Source of the DNA: Pirellula sp.
GTDB taxonomy: Bacteria > Planctomycetota > Planctomycetia > Pirellulales > Lacipirellulaceae
DNA length: 64,000 bases
Assembly (NCBI GenBank): GCA_013822725.1
Contig: PNKX01000016.1
Span: 1 to 64,000 of the forward strand
Direction: 5' to 3'
In this document: positions 26,843 to 35,185 of the stretch, piece after piece
Numbering within the stretch: position 1 is the stretch's first letter
Layout: each line of letters starts with the position of its first letter
Notes under the pieces: model-generated
Seen by the model: the letters and a program-made list of their open reading frames with translations, nothing else
Told to the model about the DNA's origin: nothing
The model's database searches: none
Made by a program: the position numbers and the translations under genes

Positions 26843-27715
26843 ATGAACACGCCTAGCACTGTAAATCAACCGGCGGAACTGCTTGCGTTTCTGTTCGTCA
26901 GCCACGCCGACGTGAAGAAGGCCAAGGTTCGGCAATGGTTGCAGCATGGCTCCGTTCAGGTCAATGGGCGCGTGACAACGCAGTTCAATCACCTGTTGCG
27001 AGCGGGCGACGTCGTGGCCATTCGCGGGAAGGACGAGGCGCTGGCCCTCAGCGAATTGCCGCGAGGATTGCATATTCTGTTTGAAGATGAGTCGCTCCTC
27101 GTCATCGAGAAGCCAGCCGGGCTCCTGAGTATGGCCAGCGACACGGAGCGAGAACGAACGGCTTACGCTTACCTGACCGACTACGTTCGCAGCGGCGGTC
27201 CGCGCAGCCAGGAACGCGTGTGGATCGTCCACCGATTGGACCGAGAGACTTCGGGACTGATGGTTTTTGCGAAGTCGGAGGAGGCGAAGGCGACGCTCCA
27301 GGCGGAGTGGAACGAGGCCGACAAACGTTACCTTGCCGTCGTGGAAGGGCATCTGCCGGCCGACGAGGGAGCGATGCGGTCGTATTTGGACGAGAGTCGG
27401 CCCTACATGGTCTATAGCGTGCAGCGGCCCAACGAACAGACGCGGCTCGCGGTGACCAACTATCGGGTGCTCAAGCGAGGGGCGAACTACGAACTGCTGG
27501 AACTAAGCCTCGAAACCGGGCGCCGGAACCAGATTCGCGTTCATTTGGCTGATGCCAAGTGCCCAGTCGTCGGCGATGAGAAGTATGGAGCCCGGACGAA
27601 TCCGGTGCGGCGGCTCGCGCTGCATGCGTGTTCGCTGCAATTTCCGCATCCGACCTCGGGCGAATTATTGAAATTTGAATCGCCGTTGCCCGTAATGCTG
27701 GCGAGACTGGTGTAA
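26843..27715 (+). CDS. RluA-family pseudouridine synthase
   Basis: 290 residues. An N-terminal S4-like RNA-binding part (LLAFLFVSHADVKKAKVRQWLQHGSVQVNG, then GDVVAIRG) precedes the catalytic domain. The catalytic domain has LFEDESLLVIEKPAGLLS, the active-site motif HRLDRETSGLMVFAKS with the catalytic Asp, and LETGRRNQIRVHLADAKCPVVGDEKYG near the end. It should convert uridine to pseudouridine in rRNA or tRNA; the exact position cannot be told from sequence. The length is normal and the gene appears to stand alone. The next start is 69 bases downstream. Confidence 0.93.
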   Translation: MNTPSTVNQPAELLAFLFVSHADVKKAKVRQWLQHGSVQVNGRVTTQFNHLLRAGDVVAIRGKDEALALSELPRGLHILFEDESLLVIEKPAGLLSMASDTERERTAYAYLTDYVRSGGPRSQERVWIVHRLDRETSGLMVFAKSEEAKATLQAEWNEADKRYLAVVEGHLPADEGAMRSYLDESRPYMVYSVQRPNEQTRLAVTNYRVLKRGANYELLELSLETGRRNQIRVHLADAKCPVVGDEKYGARTNPVRRLALHACSLQFPHPTSGELLKFESPLPVMLARLV

Positions 27716-27784
27716 GCCGTTGTCTTACGTTCGCTGTAGAATGGGCGGTACGGAATGCTGGTTTTCTCATCGAGGTGGTCGCAA

Positions 27785-28795
27785 ATGGCAATCTTCCGCT
27801 GGATCTGCTTGCTTTGGCTCGCGCCCATGATGGTGAGCGCACAGGCGGCGCCGCCGCAGGCCTTGGAGCTTGGCAGTAAGTTCGCTGCAACCGACTCCTT
27901 GAAATGCGATGCCGACGCCAACGACGACGCACGGGAGTGCGCGGCGGATCTGGCGTGGGCGCCCGGAGCGTTTGAAGTCGAATTGCAGGCCGCGGCGCCG
28001 GGATGCGGCGACTGGCTGGTGCGGTTTCCGTCGGCTCGGCCGATCGGCAACAGCATCAACGACTTGGTGTCGATGGAGTGGTATGCGGCGCGCGACGAGC
28101 AAGGGGCCATTCGCCCGGCGCGCGCCGTGGTGGTCGTGCACGAATCGGGTCGGCAGATGACGGCGGGGCGCATCATCGCCCGCGGTTTTAACTCGCACGG
28201 GTTGCATGCGTTTCTGATTCATCTGCCCGGGTACGGTGCGCGCCGCGATGAGAAGTTGACCGACATTGAACGCGGGCTCGATTCGATGCAACAGGCCATC
28301 GCCGACGTGCGACGGGCCCGCGATGCGGTGGCGGCGCTGCCGGCGGTCGATTCGTCGATGGTGGGCGTGCAGGGAACGAGCCTGGGCGGGTTCGTCACGG
28401 CGACCGTTGCGGGATTGGACCACGGCTACGACCGCGTCTTTATCCTGCTGGCGGGGGGCAATCTCGAAGAGGTGGTGTTCAACGGCGCCAAGGACGCCGC
28501 CAAGTTTCGCCAGAAGCTGTCCGAGGCGGGCGTGACTGAGGAGCAGATCAAGGAGTTGGCTCGCAAGGTGGAGCCGCTGCGGCTCGCCCATCGGATCGAT
28601 CCGGAGTCGACGTGGCTCTACAGCGGCAAGTTCGACGACGTCGTGCCGCCAAGCTGTTCGTTTGCCCTGGCGAAGGCGGCGAAATTGCCCGCGGGGCACC
28701 ATGTGGAAATGCCGGCGGACCACTATTCGGGCGTCATCTATTTGCCGAAGGTGGTCAAGCAGTTTGCGGAGCAGATGGGGACGCCGCAAAACTAG
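27785..28795 (+). CDS. Exported alpha/beta hydrolase
   Basis: The ATG at 27785 gives a clean signal peptide (MAIFRWICLLWLAPMMVSAQA); the frame opens ten codons earlier. The product of 336 residues has the alpha/beta-hydrolase core: VVVVHESGRQM, the nucleophile elbow GTSLGG, an acidic residue in SGKFDDVVP and a histidine in ADHYSGVIY. So the Ser-Asp-His triad seems complete. The substrate is unknown; an esterase acting outside the cytoplasm is likely. A helical insert (VFNGAKDAAKFRQKLSEAGVT...) lies between the nucleophile and the acid. Confidence 0.82.
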   Translation: MAIFRWICLLWLAPMMVSAQAAPPQALELGSKFAATDSLKCDADANDDARECAADLAWAPGAFEVELQAAAPGCGDWLVRFPSARPIGNSINDLVSMEWYAARDEQGAIRPARAVVVVHESGRQMTAGRIIARGFNSHGLHAFLIHLPGYGARRDEKLTDIERGLDSMQQAIADVRRARDAVAALPAVDSSMVGVQGTSLGGFVTATVAGLDHGYDRVFILLAGGNLEEVVFNGAKDAAKFRQKLSEAGVTEEQIKELARKVEPLRLAHRIDPESTWLYSGKFDDVVPPSCSFALAKAAKLPAGHHVEMPADHYSGVIYLPKVVKQFAEQMGTPQN

Positions 28796-28974
28796 GTTTT
28801 CGCCAATTTCCGCGACGGAACGCGCCCCGCAGCCTCGTTCGCCTTTGCGCTGTTCCCCCCGCCAACTAGAATTGCGAACTTCCCCCGGCCGGACGGGCTC
28901 TTGCTAGAGCGCTGGCGGCCGTGGCGGCAGTTTTCGGGGGCCCTCCCCTTTCATCGGTTTTCGAGGCTAAACGC

Positions 28975-30747
28975 GTGCTACGGACTCACACCTGCGGCGA
29001 ATTGGGCGAATTGAACGTTGGGAATGTCGTCACCCTCTGCGGGTGGGTCGATTCCTACCGTGACCATGGGGGCGGGCTGTTCGTCGACCTTCGCGACCGG
29101 TACGGCCTGACTCAGGTGGTGTTCAATCCGCCCGACACGGCGCCCGGCGTCATCGAGTTGAGCAAGACCGTGCGGGCCGAGTACGTGCTGAAGGTGACCG
29201 GCGTCGTCGCCGCGCGGCCCGAAGGGATGGCCAACCCCAAGCTGTCGACCGGCAAGATCGAACTGCGGGCGACGGCACTGGAGATTCTGAACAAGAGCCT
29301 CACGCCGCCGGTGTCGCCGAACGCCAACGCTCAAGACCTGCCGGGCGAAGACCTGCGGCTGAAGCATCGTTATCTCGACTTGCGGCGGCCGGAGTTGCAG
29401 AAGGTCCTGATCATGCGCGACCGCGTGGTGAAGGGGATGCGCGACTACTTCGCCCAGCAACAGTTCATCGACGTCGAGACCCCCTGCCTCGGCCGCAGCA
29501 CGCCCGAAGGCGCACGCGACTACCTCGTGCCGAGCCGCGTGCATCATGGTTCGTTCTACGCGCTGCCGCAGTCGCCGCAGTTGTACAAGCAGATTTTGAT
29601 GATCGCCGGCTACGACCGCTACGTGCAGGTAGCCCGCTGCTTCCGCGACGAAGACTTGCGGGCCGACCGGCAGCCAGAGTTCACGCAGCTCGACGTCGAG
29701 ATGTCGTTCGTCGACAGCGACGACGTGATGGGGATCATCGACGGACTCGCCGCGAAGCTGGCCAAGGAAGAGCTCGGCATCGAGTTGACGCTGCCGCTGC
29801 CGCGCATCACCTACGACGAAGCGATGGAGCGATTCGGCCACGACGCGCCTGACTTGCGCTTTGGCGCCGAGATCGTCGATCTGTCGGACCTAGCTCCGCA
29901 GAGCGAGTTTGGCGTCTTCAAGGCGGTCGTCGAAGGCGGCGGCAAGGTGCGGGCGATCAACGTCCCAAAGGGGGGAGAGTTCTATTCACGTCGCGGCATC
30001 GATGGGCTCACGGAGTTCGTGAAGGGCTTTGGCGCCAAGGGGCTGGCCTGGTTCAAGTGCGAAGAGGACGGCAAGCTCAACTCGACGATCGCCAAATTCT
30101 TCTCGCCGGAACTGCTGGCGACGATGGCCACGCGCCTTGGCTCGCAGCCGGGCGACCTGGTGCTATTTTCGGCCGACAACTGGGAAGCGACTTGCAAGGT
30201 GCTGCACGCCCTGCGGACGAAGGTTGGCCGCGAGATGAAGCTGTACGACCCGCAAGCGATGCACTTCTCGTGGGTCGTCGAGTTTCCCATGTTCGCCAAG
30301 GACGAAGAGTCGGGCCACTGGGCCGCGATGCATCATCCGTTCACGGCGCCGCTCGACGAGCATGTGTCACTGTTGGACACCGACCCCGGCAAGATGCGAG
30401 CCAAAGCGTACGACCTGGTGATCAACGGCAGCGAAGCGGGCGGCGGCACGATTCGGATCCACGACTCGGAGGTGCAGTCGAAGGTCTTTGCCTTGCTCGG
30501 CATCGACGAGGCGACCCAGCAGGAGCGGTTTGGGTTTTTGCTCGACGCCCTGCAATACGGCGCCCCGCCGCACGGCGGGATCGCGCTCGGCGTTGACCGT
30601 TGGATTATGCTCTTCGGGCGGTTGGAGAGCATTCGCGACTGCATCGCGTTCCCGAAGACGCAGAAGGCATCGGATCTGATGACCGACGCCCCAGGCCGAG
30701 TCGATGCGCGGCAGTTGCGTGATCTGGCGATCAAGTTGGTGGAGTAG
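28975..30747 (+). CDS. aspS: Aspartyl-tRNA synthetase
   Basis: It charges tRNA-Asp (or tRNA-Asp and tRNA-Asn, depending on specificity). From the GTG at 28975 (MLRTHTCGELG) the length is 590 residues, normal for the bacterial type; GAGG lies about nine bases upstream. An alternative GTG at 28921 adds 18 residues. Seen in order: the OB-fold anticodon-binding domain (VTLCGWVDSYRDHGG, FVDLRDRYGLTQVV), class II motif 1 region (MRDYFAQQQFIDVETPCL), motif 2 (ARCFRDEDLRADRQPEFTQL), the bacterial GAD insertion domain, and motif 3 (GGIALGVDRWIMLF) with the usual AFPKTQKASDLMTDAPG ending. No asparagine-specificity call is attempted. Confidence 0.97.
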   Translation: MLRTHTCGELGELNVGNVVTLCGWVDSYRDHGGGLFVDLRDRYGLTQVVFNPPDTAPGVIELSKTVRAEYVLKVTGVVAARPEGMANPKLSTGKIELRATALEILNKSLTPPVSPNANAQDLPGEDLRLKHRYLDLRRPELQKVLIMRDRVVKGMRDYFAQQQFIDVETPCLGRSTPEGARDYLVPSRVHHGSFYALPQSPQLYKQILMIAGYDRYVQVARCFRDEDLRADRQPEFTQLDVEMSFVDSDDVMGIIDGLAAKLAKEELGIELTLPLPRITYDEAMERFGHDAPDLRFGAEIVDLSDLAPQSEFGVFKAVVEGGGKVRAINVPKGGEFYSRRGIDGLTEFVKGFGAKGLAWFKCEEDGKLNSTIAKFFSPELLATMATRLGSQPGDLVLFSADNWEATCKVLHALRTKVGREMKLYDPQAMHFSWVVEFPMFAKDEESGHWAAMHHPFTAPLDEHVSLLDTDPGKMRAKAYDLVINGSEAGGGTIRIHDSEVQSKVFALLGIDEATQQERFGFLLDALQYGAPPHGGIALGVDRWIMLFGRLESIRDCIAFPKTQKASDLMTDAPGRVDARQLRDLAIKLVE

Positions 30748-30760
30748 GTCGCGGTCCGTT

Positions 30761-30844
30761 CAGCCCCCGGCTCCGCCGGGGGGTCGTGCGGCCTGCTGAG
30801 CGGTTGTGCGCTGCAAACCGACCCCCCGGCGGAGCCGGGGGCTG
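30761..30844. repeat. GC-rich inverted repeat after aspS
   Basis: Perfect 26-base arms (30761-30786 and 30819-30844) begin CAGCCCCCGGCTCCGCCGGG and surround 32 bases. It lies 14 bases after the aspS stop, so it could help end transcription, but there is no T-run. A related copy lies at 31784-31869. Confidence 0.85.
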
Positions 30845-31022
30845 CAATGCAGTAGCATGCTGCGCGTTGCGAACCGCGCCAGCGTTACATCTTCGCAAGC
30901 GGCGGCCACATGGCCGTCAAATTCGCTAGGCAAGACGCTTGGTCCCGCTCGTCTGCAGTTGACCCTCCGCGCTCCCCGCGGAAAATGAGAGGCGTCGCGT
31001 TCAATGCGTGGAGGATCGAATC

Positions 31023-31775
31023 ATGGACCGAGCTGGCTGGATCAATCGTTTGGCTGTCGCCATCATTAGCAGCGGCGGAATCATGCCCTTCGTCGCGGGC
31101 TGCAGCGAGCCGATGACCGAGGCGATGTCGGCGCAAGTCGCTGAGGAGTCGAACGAGCGGAAAGCCGAGGCGGCTGACGGCGCGGCTCCAGGGAAGAGCG
31201 TCGCGCCTGTGGCGGCGAGGAACGAATCCGCGGCGACGACGGCTGCCGGTCCGATCGCGCGTACCGCGGCGAAGCCAGTCACGGAAACGTATTCTGCCAA
31301 GGTGCCGCCAGTGTCGTTGGCGTCGGAGCATGCTCAGCTTTGCAAAGTAAACGTCGGCGATGCGTTCCCGGCGATCGCTCTCCCCAAAGTCGGGGGCGGC
31401 GAGGCAAAGGTCGCGGATCTCGCCGGCAAGAAGGCGACGGTCGTGTTGTTCTGGGCGCCAGACCGCTGGATGGCTGAGGGAGCGCTGGTTGATCTGGCGA
31501 TCGAAGCCGCGGCGTTCGGCGGCAAAGGAGCCGGGTTCGTCGGGATCGTCGAAGGGCCCGCGAACGACAAAACGGACGGGCTGATCAAGTCTGCTGGTAC
31601 GGGGCTAACGCAGTTGGCCGACGCCGACGGCGCCGCGCTGGCCCAAGTGGGCGAGCTGGCGCTGCCGCGGATCTACGTGCTCGATAGCCAAGGGAAGGTG
31701 GCTTGGTTTGACATCGAGTACAGCGAAGCGACGCGGCGCGAGTTGCGGCAGACGCTGGCGGAGTTGACGAAGTAG
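31023..31775 (+). CDS. Redoxin-fold lipoprotein lacking the CxxC motif
   Basis: From the ATG at 31023, 250 residues. A signal peptide ends in lipobox FVAGC, then comes a low-complexity Ala/Glu-rich linker of about 80 residues. The C-terminal part looks thioredoxin/redoxin-like: VNVGDAFPAIALPKVGGGEAKVADLAGKKATVVLFWAPDRW, then LALPRIYVLDSQGKVAWFD with the cis-proline region. Where thioredoxin-like proteins have WCxxC, this one has FWAPDRW, so no redox cysteine pair is present. It may be a structural or binding variant. It lies between the two copies of the GC-rich repeat. Confidence 0.75.
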   Translation: MDRAGWINRLAVAIISSGGIMPFVAGCSEPMTEAMSAQVAEESNERKAEAADGAAPGKSVAPVAARNESAATTAAGPIARTAAKPVTETYSAKVPPVSLASEHAQLCKVNVGDAFPAIALPKVGGGEAKVADLAGKKATVVLFWAPDRWMAEGALVDLAIEAAAFGGKGAGFVGIVEGPANDKTDGLIKSAGTGLTQLADADGAALAQVGELALPRIYVLDSQGKVAWFDIEYSEATRRELRQTLAELTK

Positions 31776-31783
31776 CGATGCTT

Positions 31784-31869
31784 CTAGCCCCGGGCTTCGC
31801 CCTGGGGTCGGTCTGCAGCGCACAGTCGCTTAGCTAGCCGCGCGACCCCCCGGCGGAGCCGGGAGCTAG
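31784..31869. repeat. Second copy of the GC-rich inverted repeat
   Basis: Arms 31784-31810 and 31843-31869 pair imperfectly. The arms share the CCCCGG...CCGGGGGGTCG pattern of the copy at 30761. The right arm contains the TAG stop codon (31868-31866) of the SRPBCC gene on the minus strand. Confidence 0.8.
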
Positions 31870-32336
31870 AAGAAGATCTCGCGCAGCGCCTGCTGCCGAT
31901 ACGCGAATATCTTCCGCACGTCGCGGCCGACGAGCAGCCAGTTCACCAATCCGCCGCCCGGCACGCCATAGTGGACCTCGTCGGTCATCCGCGTGCCGCC
32001 GTCGCACGCCTCGAAAGTATGTTCGTGCCGCCAGAACTTGTAGGGGCCGCGGCGTTGTTCATCGACGAAGCGGCGCTGCGGTTCCCAGGCGGTAATCTCC
32101 GTTTGCCAGCGGACCGGCAGGCCGCGGATGCGGAGCTTGTAGTCGATTAGCAGCCCGGTGCGCATCGTGAGCGGCGCGGGGGTGAGAACGCGGAAGCGGA
32201 CCAGCGGCGGCGTGATCCGCTCGAGATTCATTGCGTCGGCGAAGAAAGGGAAGACTTCGTCGAGCGGGCGGGGAACGACACATTCGGCGCGGAGGAGCCA
32301 GCCGCGCGGGGCGCGTTCGATAATGACGTCGTCCAT
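31866..32336 (-). CDS. SRPBCC (START-like) family protein
   Basis: 156 residues with the SRPBCC ligand-binding fold pattern: RAECVVPRPLDEVFPFFADAMNLERITPP at the start, LTMRTGLLIDYKLRIRGLPVRWQTEI in the middle, and a long C-terminal helix (VNWLLVGRDVRKIFAYRQQALREIF). It resembles the cell-division-inhibitor or ligand-binding SRPBCC proteins common in cyanobacteria and planctomycetes. There is no signal peptide, so it is cytoplasmic. The ligand is unknown. It is on the minus strand, 78 bases downstream of the HMA gene. Confidence 0.85.
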   Translation of the reverse strand: MDDVIIERAPRGWLLRAECVVPRPLDEVFPFFADAMNLERITPPLVRFRVLTPAPLTMRTGLLIDYKLRIRGLPVRWQTEITAWEPQRRFVDEQRRGPYKFWRHEHTFEACDGGTRMTDEVHYGVPGGGLVNWLLVGRDVRKIFAYRQQALREIFF

Positions 32337-32354
32337 ACGTAAGGAAGCTGCATT

Positions 32355-32400
32355 GGACTGGCCGCTTAAGCGGCCAGTCCGAAGTGCTGGGGAAGCCTGC
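32355..32400. repeat. Perfect 26-base palindrome with conserved trailer
   Basis: A perfect palindrome at 32355-32380, centred on CGCTTAAGCG and flanked by GGACTGGC/GCCAGTCC. It is followed by GAAGTGCTGGGGAAGCCTGC. A second copy with a paired base change lies at 41634-41680. Confidence 0.9.
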
Positions 32401-32414
32401 TTTCCGGAAGAGAA

Positions 32415-32831
32415 TTACGACTGCTCGGCGGGAGCGGATTCAGTGTCCTTCACCGGTTCCTTCGATTTTTCTTCAGAGACGAACGTCCCTTCGGGACCTA
32501 TCAGCTTGACTGGCTCGAAGCCGGCCGATTGCACGGCCTTCCAGGCTGCCTTCACGTCGACCACCTTCTTCGACTGCGGCGTGACGATCGCGACGTGTTG
32601 CTTCACGTTCGTGCGAACCTTCATCACGCCCTTCACGCGGAAGAGCTTGCCCGAGATTTTTTTCGCACAGGTGGCGCAGTGCATGTCGCCGACGTAGATG
32701 GCGGTTTCGTGGGGGGCGAGTTTGATTTCAGCAGCTGCGGCGGGGGTCTTCTCGGCAGCGGTGGCCGATTGAGCTGCCGTGCAGAGAAACGCGAGTGACA
32801 ACGCGGCGGCGGCGAGGGAACGGTAAAGCAT
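32415..32831 (-). CDS. Exported HMA heavy-metal-associated domain protein
   Basis: The ATG at 32831 is preferred over the longer frame to 32894, because it gives a signal peptide (MLYRSLAAAALSLAFLCTAAQSATAA); 138 residues. The body is one HMA domain: VGDMHCATCAKKISGKLFRVKGV with the metal-binding CxxC, then KQHVAIVTPQSKKVVDVKAAWKAV and AGFEPVKL. Such domains bind Cu(I), Zn or similar ions. Being exported and single-domain, it may be a periplasmic metal carrier. The C-terminal tail is Glu/Ser-rich. The neighbours are a His/Asp-rich lipoprotein upstream and an SRPBCC gene downstream on the same strand. Confidence 0.87.
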   Translation of the reverse strand: MLYRSLAAAALSLAFLCTAAQSATAAEKTPAAAAEIKLAPHETAIYVGDMHCATCAKKISGKLFRVKGVMKVRTNVKQHVAIVTPQSKKVVDVKAAWKAVQSAGFEPVKLIGPEGTFVSEEKSKEPVKDTESAPAEQS

Positions 32832-32989
32832 GGTTATATCCAGTATGAATTTAAGTGGCGTAGTTTTGGTTCTTAATATGCTTGGCAGATTCACTCAGCG
32901 ATTAAACAGTACTATGTACCCAGTACTCGCTACAAAAACGATCCAGTAGCGCGCTCTGGCTGAACGCTGAGGGCTGATCGCTTGCCCGC

Positions 32990-33928
32990 TTAGCGGCGGA
33001 TGTACAACCCAGTCGCGTCGACGGTGATCATCCCGTTCGCAGCCGCCTTCGCCTTGCCTTTGACGACGACCGTTTCTTTTTCTTTAAGTTCAAACAAGTC
33101 GCGGGCGTCGACGGCGAGCGGCTTGCCCTTTTCGTCGGCAAACTGGACGACGGCGATGGCGTGGGCCGAGTCGGCGGCGTGAGCGGCGCAGAAGGCGCAC
33201 TCTTCGCCCTCGGCGTGCGTGTGAGCATGTTCTTCGGCTTCGGCGGCGACTTCGGGATCGACGAGGAAGAAGATCGCCTGACCCTTGGCGAAGGGGAAGT
33301 CGGGGGTCGATTGGTCAGAGGGGTTCGGCACGCCGCCGACGGAGCCGACGAGGACGACGTCGAGTTCTTCGACTAACGGCGCCTTCGTTTCATGGGCGTG
33401 ATCGTGATCGGCGTGGTCATGGCCAGCATGATCATGGTCATCACCCTCGTGGGCGTGGTCATGCTCGTCGGCGGCATGATCTGCTTTGCCGTCGCCATCG
33501 TGATCGTGGTCAGCGTGATCATGCTCTTCCGCGGCATGGTCGGCCTTGCCGTCGCCGTCATGATCATGATCGGCTTCGCCTTCGGCCGCGTGGTCGTGAT
33601 CCTCAGCGGCATGATCTGCTTTGCCATCGCCATCGTGATCATGGTCCGCCCCTTCCGCAGATCCCTCTTCGGCAGGGTGATCTTCCGGGGCGTGATCCGC
33701 GACGCCATCGCCGTCGTGGTCGTGCGGCACGGCTGTGTCCGCCGGGGCGCCGAACATCACCTCGCGGACCTCTAGCACCGTTTGGGCCCCATCCGGCTCC
33801 TCTTCCATCAGCAGGGCGGTGCGGTGCTTGGCGACCACGGCAGGGTCTAGAGACGGCTTGCTGCAGCCGCTGACGCCCAGCAGCGTGAGGCCGGGGAGGG
33901 CGAGCAGCACGAAAAAGCGACGAATCAT
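32990..33928 (-). CDS. His/Asp-rich repeat lipoprotein, probably metal-binding
   Basis: The ATG at 33928 gives a lipoprotein signal (MIRRFFVLLALPGLTLLGVSGC); 312 residues. Residues of about 70-185 are a low-complexity region of repeated DHDHDGDGKADHA-type units (several near-identical copies) with further DHDHA and HAEG runs. These mix His clusters with DxDGDG calcium-loop text. A globular C-terminal part includes HAHTHAEGEECAFCAAHA (another His/Cys cluster) and ends in a beta-rich stretch (ETVVVKGKAKAAANGMITVDATGLYIRR). It is likely to bind Zn, Cu or Ni (and perhaps Ca) outside the cytoplasm. This is inferred from composition and from the HMA neighbour, not from a known family. Confidence 0.75.
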   Translation of the reverse strand: MIRRFFVLLALPGLTLLGVSGCSKPSLDPAVVAKHRTALLMEEEPDGAQTVLEVREVMFGAPADTAVPHDHDGDGVADHAPEDHPAEEGSAEGADHDHDGDGKADHAAEDHDHAAEGEADHDHDGDGKADHAAEEHDHADHDHDGDGKADHAADEHDHAHEGDDHDHAGHDHADHDHAHETKAPLVEELDVVLVGSVGGVPNPSDQSTPDFPFAKGQAIFFLVDPEVAAEAEEHAHTHAEGEECAFCAAHAADSAHAIAVVQFADEKGKPLAVDARDLFELKEKETVVVKGKAKAAANGMITVDATGLYIRR

Positions 33929-34186
33929 GAAAATCTCGGCAATATGGGTGGGTTGCGGGCGAATCTCCCGCATTCATGGCGAGGCCGTGGCTTCCGCTAC
34001 GCACGCGGCGGCGGCGAGGTTCGAACCGGCATTGTCGGATTTTTGGCCCGATCCGCCAAGATCGCTCAATGCGCCGCGAAATCCTAGGTAGCAGGAGTTC
34101 GGCCCGCCAAGCCTCGTCGCCGCGGAATGCGATCCACTCACGTCTGCCCGAGCCTAGTTTCGGGCCATTTTCGGAGGCCAATTGCC

Positions 34187-35017
34187 ATGATCAAGAAGCT
34201 TGTCGTCACGACGCTCGGCGTCGGACTGCTGGGGGGGGTGCTCGGCGCCACGAACCTCGGCAGCTATCTCACCACCGGTTGCCGTCAGGTTTCGGACTCG
34301 GTCGAAGACAGCGTCCCCATGACGTTTCAGATCGACCGCGCCCGTAACATGGTGCGCGACCTGGAGCCGGAAATTCGCCACTCGATGCATGTGATCGCCA
34401 AGGAAGAAGTGGAAGTCGCGGAACTCGACCGTCGGCTCGAAACCGCCACCGCGAAGGCCGACAAGGACAAGTCGGAAATCATGCGGCTGCAGAGCGACCT
34501 GAGCAGCGGCAAGAACGTCTTCCGCTACGCCGGTCACAGCTACAGCGAAGGCGAAGTGAAGGAAGACCTCGCCCGTCGGTTCAATCGTTACAAGACGGTC
34601 GACGGCACGATCGAAAGCCTGCAGCAGATGCGCGACGCCCGTCAGCGCAACCTCGATGCAGCCCGTGAGAAGCTGACCGCCATGATCGGCGCCCAACGCC
34701 AACTGCAAGTCGACGTCGAAAATCTCGAAGCGAAGCTGAAGCTGGTCGAAGTGGCTGAAGCCTCGAGCGACTTCCAGTTCGACGACAGCAAGCTGGCCCG
34801 CGCCAAGCAGCTGATGGTCGACATTCGCACGAAGCTCGACGTCGCGGCGAAGCTCGCCAACGCCGACACGACGTTCCAGGAAGAAATCCCGCTCGACGAG
34901 ACCGAGGCCGAAGACGTCACCACGCAAGTGGCAGAATACTTCGGTCTGGAGCAAGAGAGCGACGAACTCGAAGCTCACGGCGAAGCGAAGATCGCGGCAG
35001 CGAGCTTCTCGGAGTAG
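34187..35017 (+). CDS. Exported or membrane-anchored coiled-coil protein
   Basis: The ATG at 34187 has GGAGG about 10 bases upstream; the frame opens 20 codons earlier. 276 residues. A hydrophobic N-terminal segment (KKLVVTTLGVGLLGGVLGAT) is a signal or anchor. The rest is highly charged and helical, with heptad-like runs (RARNMVRDLEPEIRHSMHVIAKEEVEVAELDRRLETATAKADKDK...; IGAQRQLQVDVENLEAKLKLVEVAEA), so a long coiled coil is likely. I do not recognise a family. It precedes the FHA and kinase genes on the same strand. Confidence 0.7.
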   Translation: MIKKLVVTTLGVGLLGGVLGATNLGSYLTTGCRQVSDSVEDSVPMTFQIDRARNMVRDLEPEIRHSMHVIAKEEVEVAELDRRLETATAKADKDKSEIMRLQSDLSSGKNVFRYAGHSYSEGEVKEDLARRFNRYKTVDGTIESLQQMRDARQRNLDAAREKLTAMIGAQRQLQVDVENLEAKLKLVEVAEASSDFQFDDSKLARAKQLMVDIRTKLDVAAKLANADTTFQEEIPLDETEAEDVTTQVAEYFGLEQESDELEAHGEAKIAAASFSE

Positions 35018-35023
35018 CTAGGA

Positions 35024-35122
35024 AGCGGTCAGCGGTCAGCTGTCAGCTGTCAGCGATCAGCCAGAAAGAGTGCTGCCCCACTTCTTCACTGGCTGAAAGC
35101 TGACAGCTGATGGCTGACAGCT
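35024..35122. repeat. Imperfect inverted repeat rich in CAGCTGTCAGC
   Basis: The left arm (about 35024-35063) repeats GGTCAGC/TGTCAGC and the right arm (about 35089-35122) contains GGCTGAAAGCTGACAGCTGA. The arms can fold together. Short relatives occur near 32957 and 36797. Confidence 0.6.
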
Positions 35123-35185
35123 CAACACCCACCTACAATTCACAGTCTCCCTCTCACTCCCGCATGAGTTAAGGACCCCACACTC

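Noticed and set aside
32415..32894. Longer start for the HMA protein (to 32894)
   Set aside because: The ATG at 32831 gives a normal signal peptide; the extension would put 21 polar residues before it.
33392..33775. 127-residue plus-strand frame that looks like a hydrophobic membrane protein
   Set aside because: It is the exact opposite strand of the GAC/CAC-rich His/Asp repeat. The hydrophobicity comes from the antisense of those codons.
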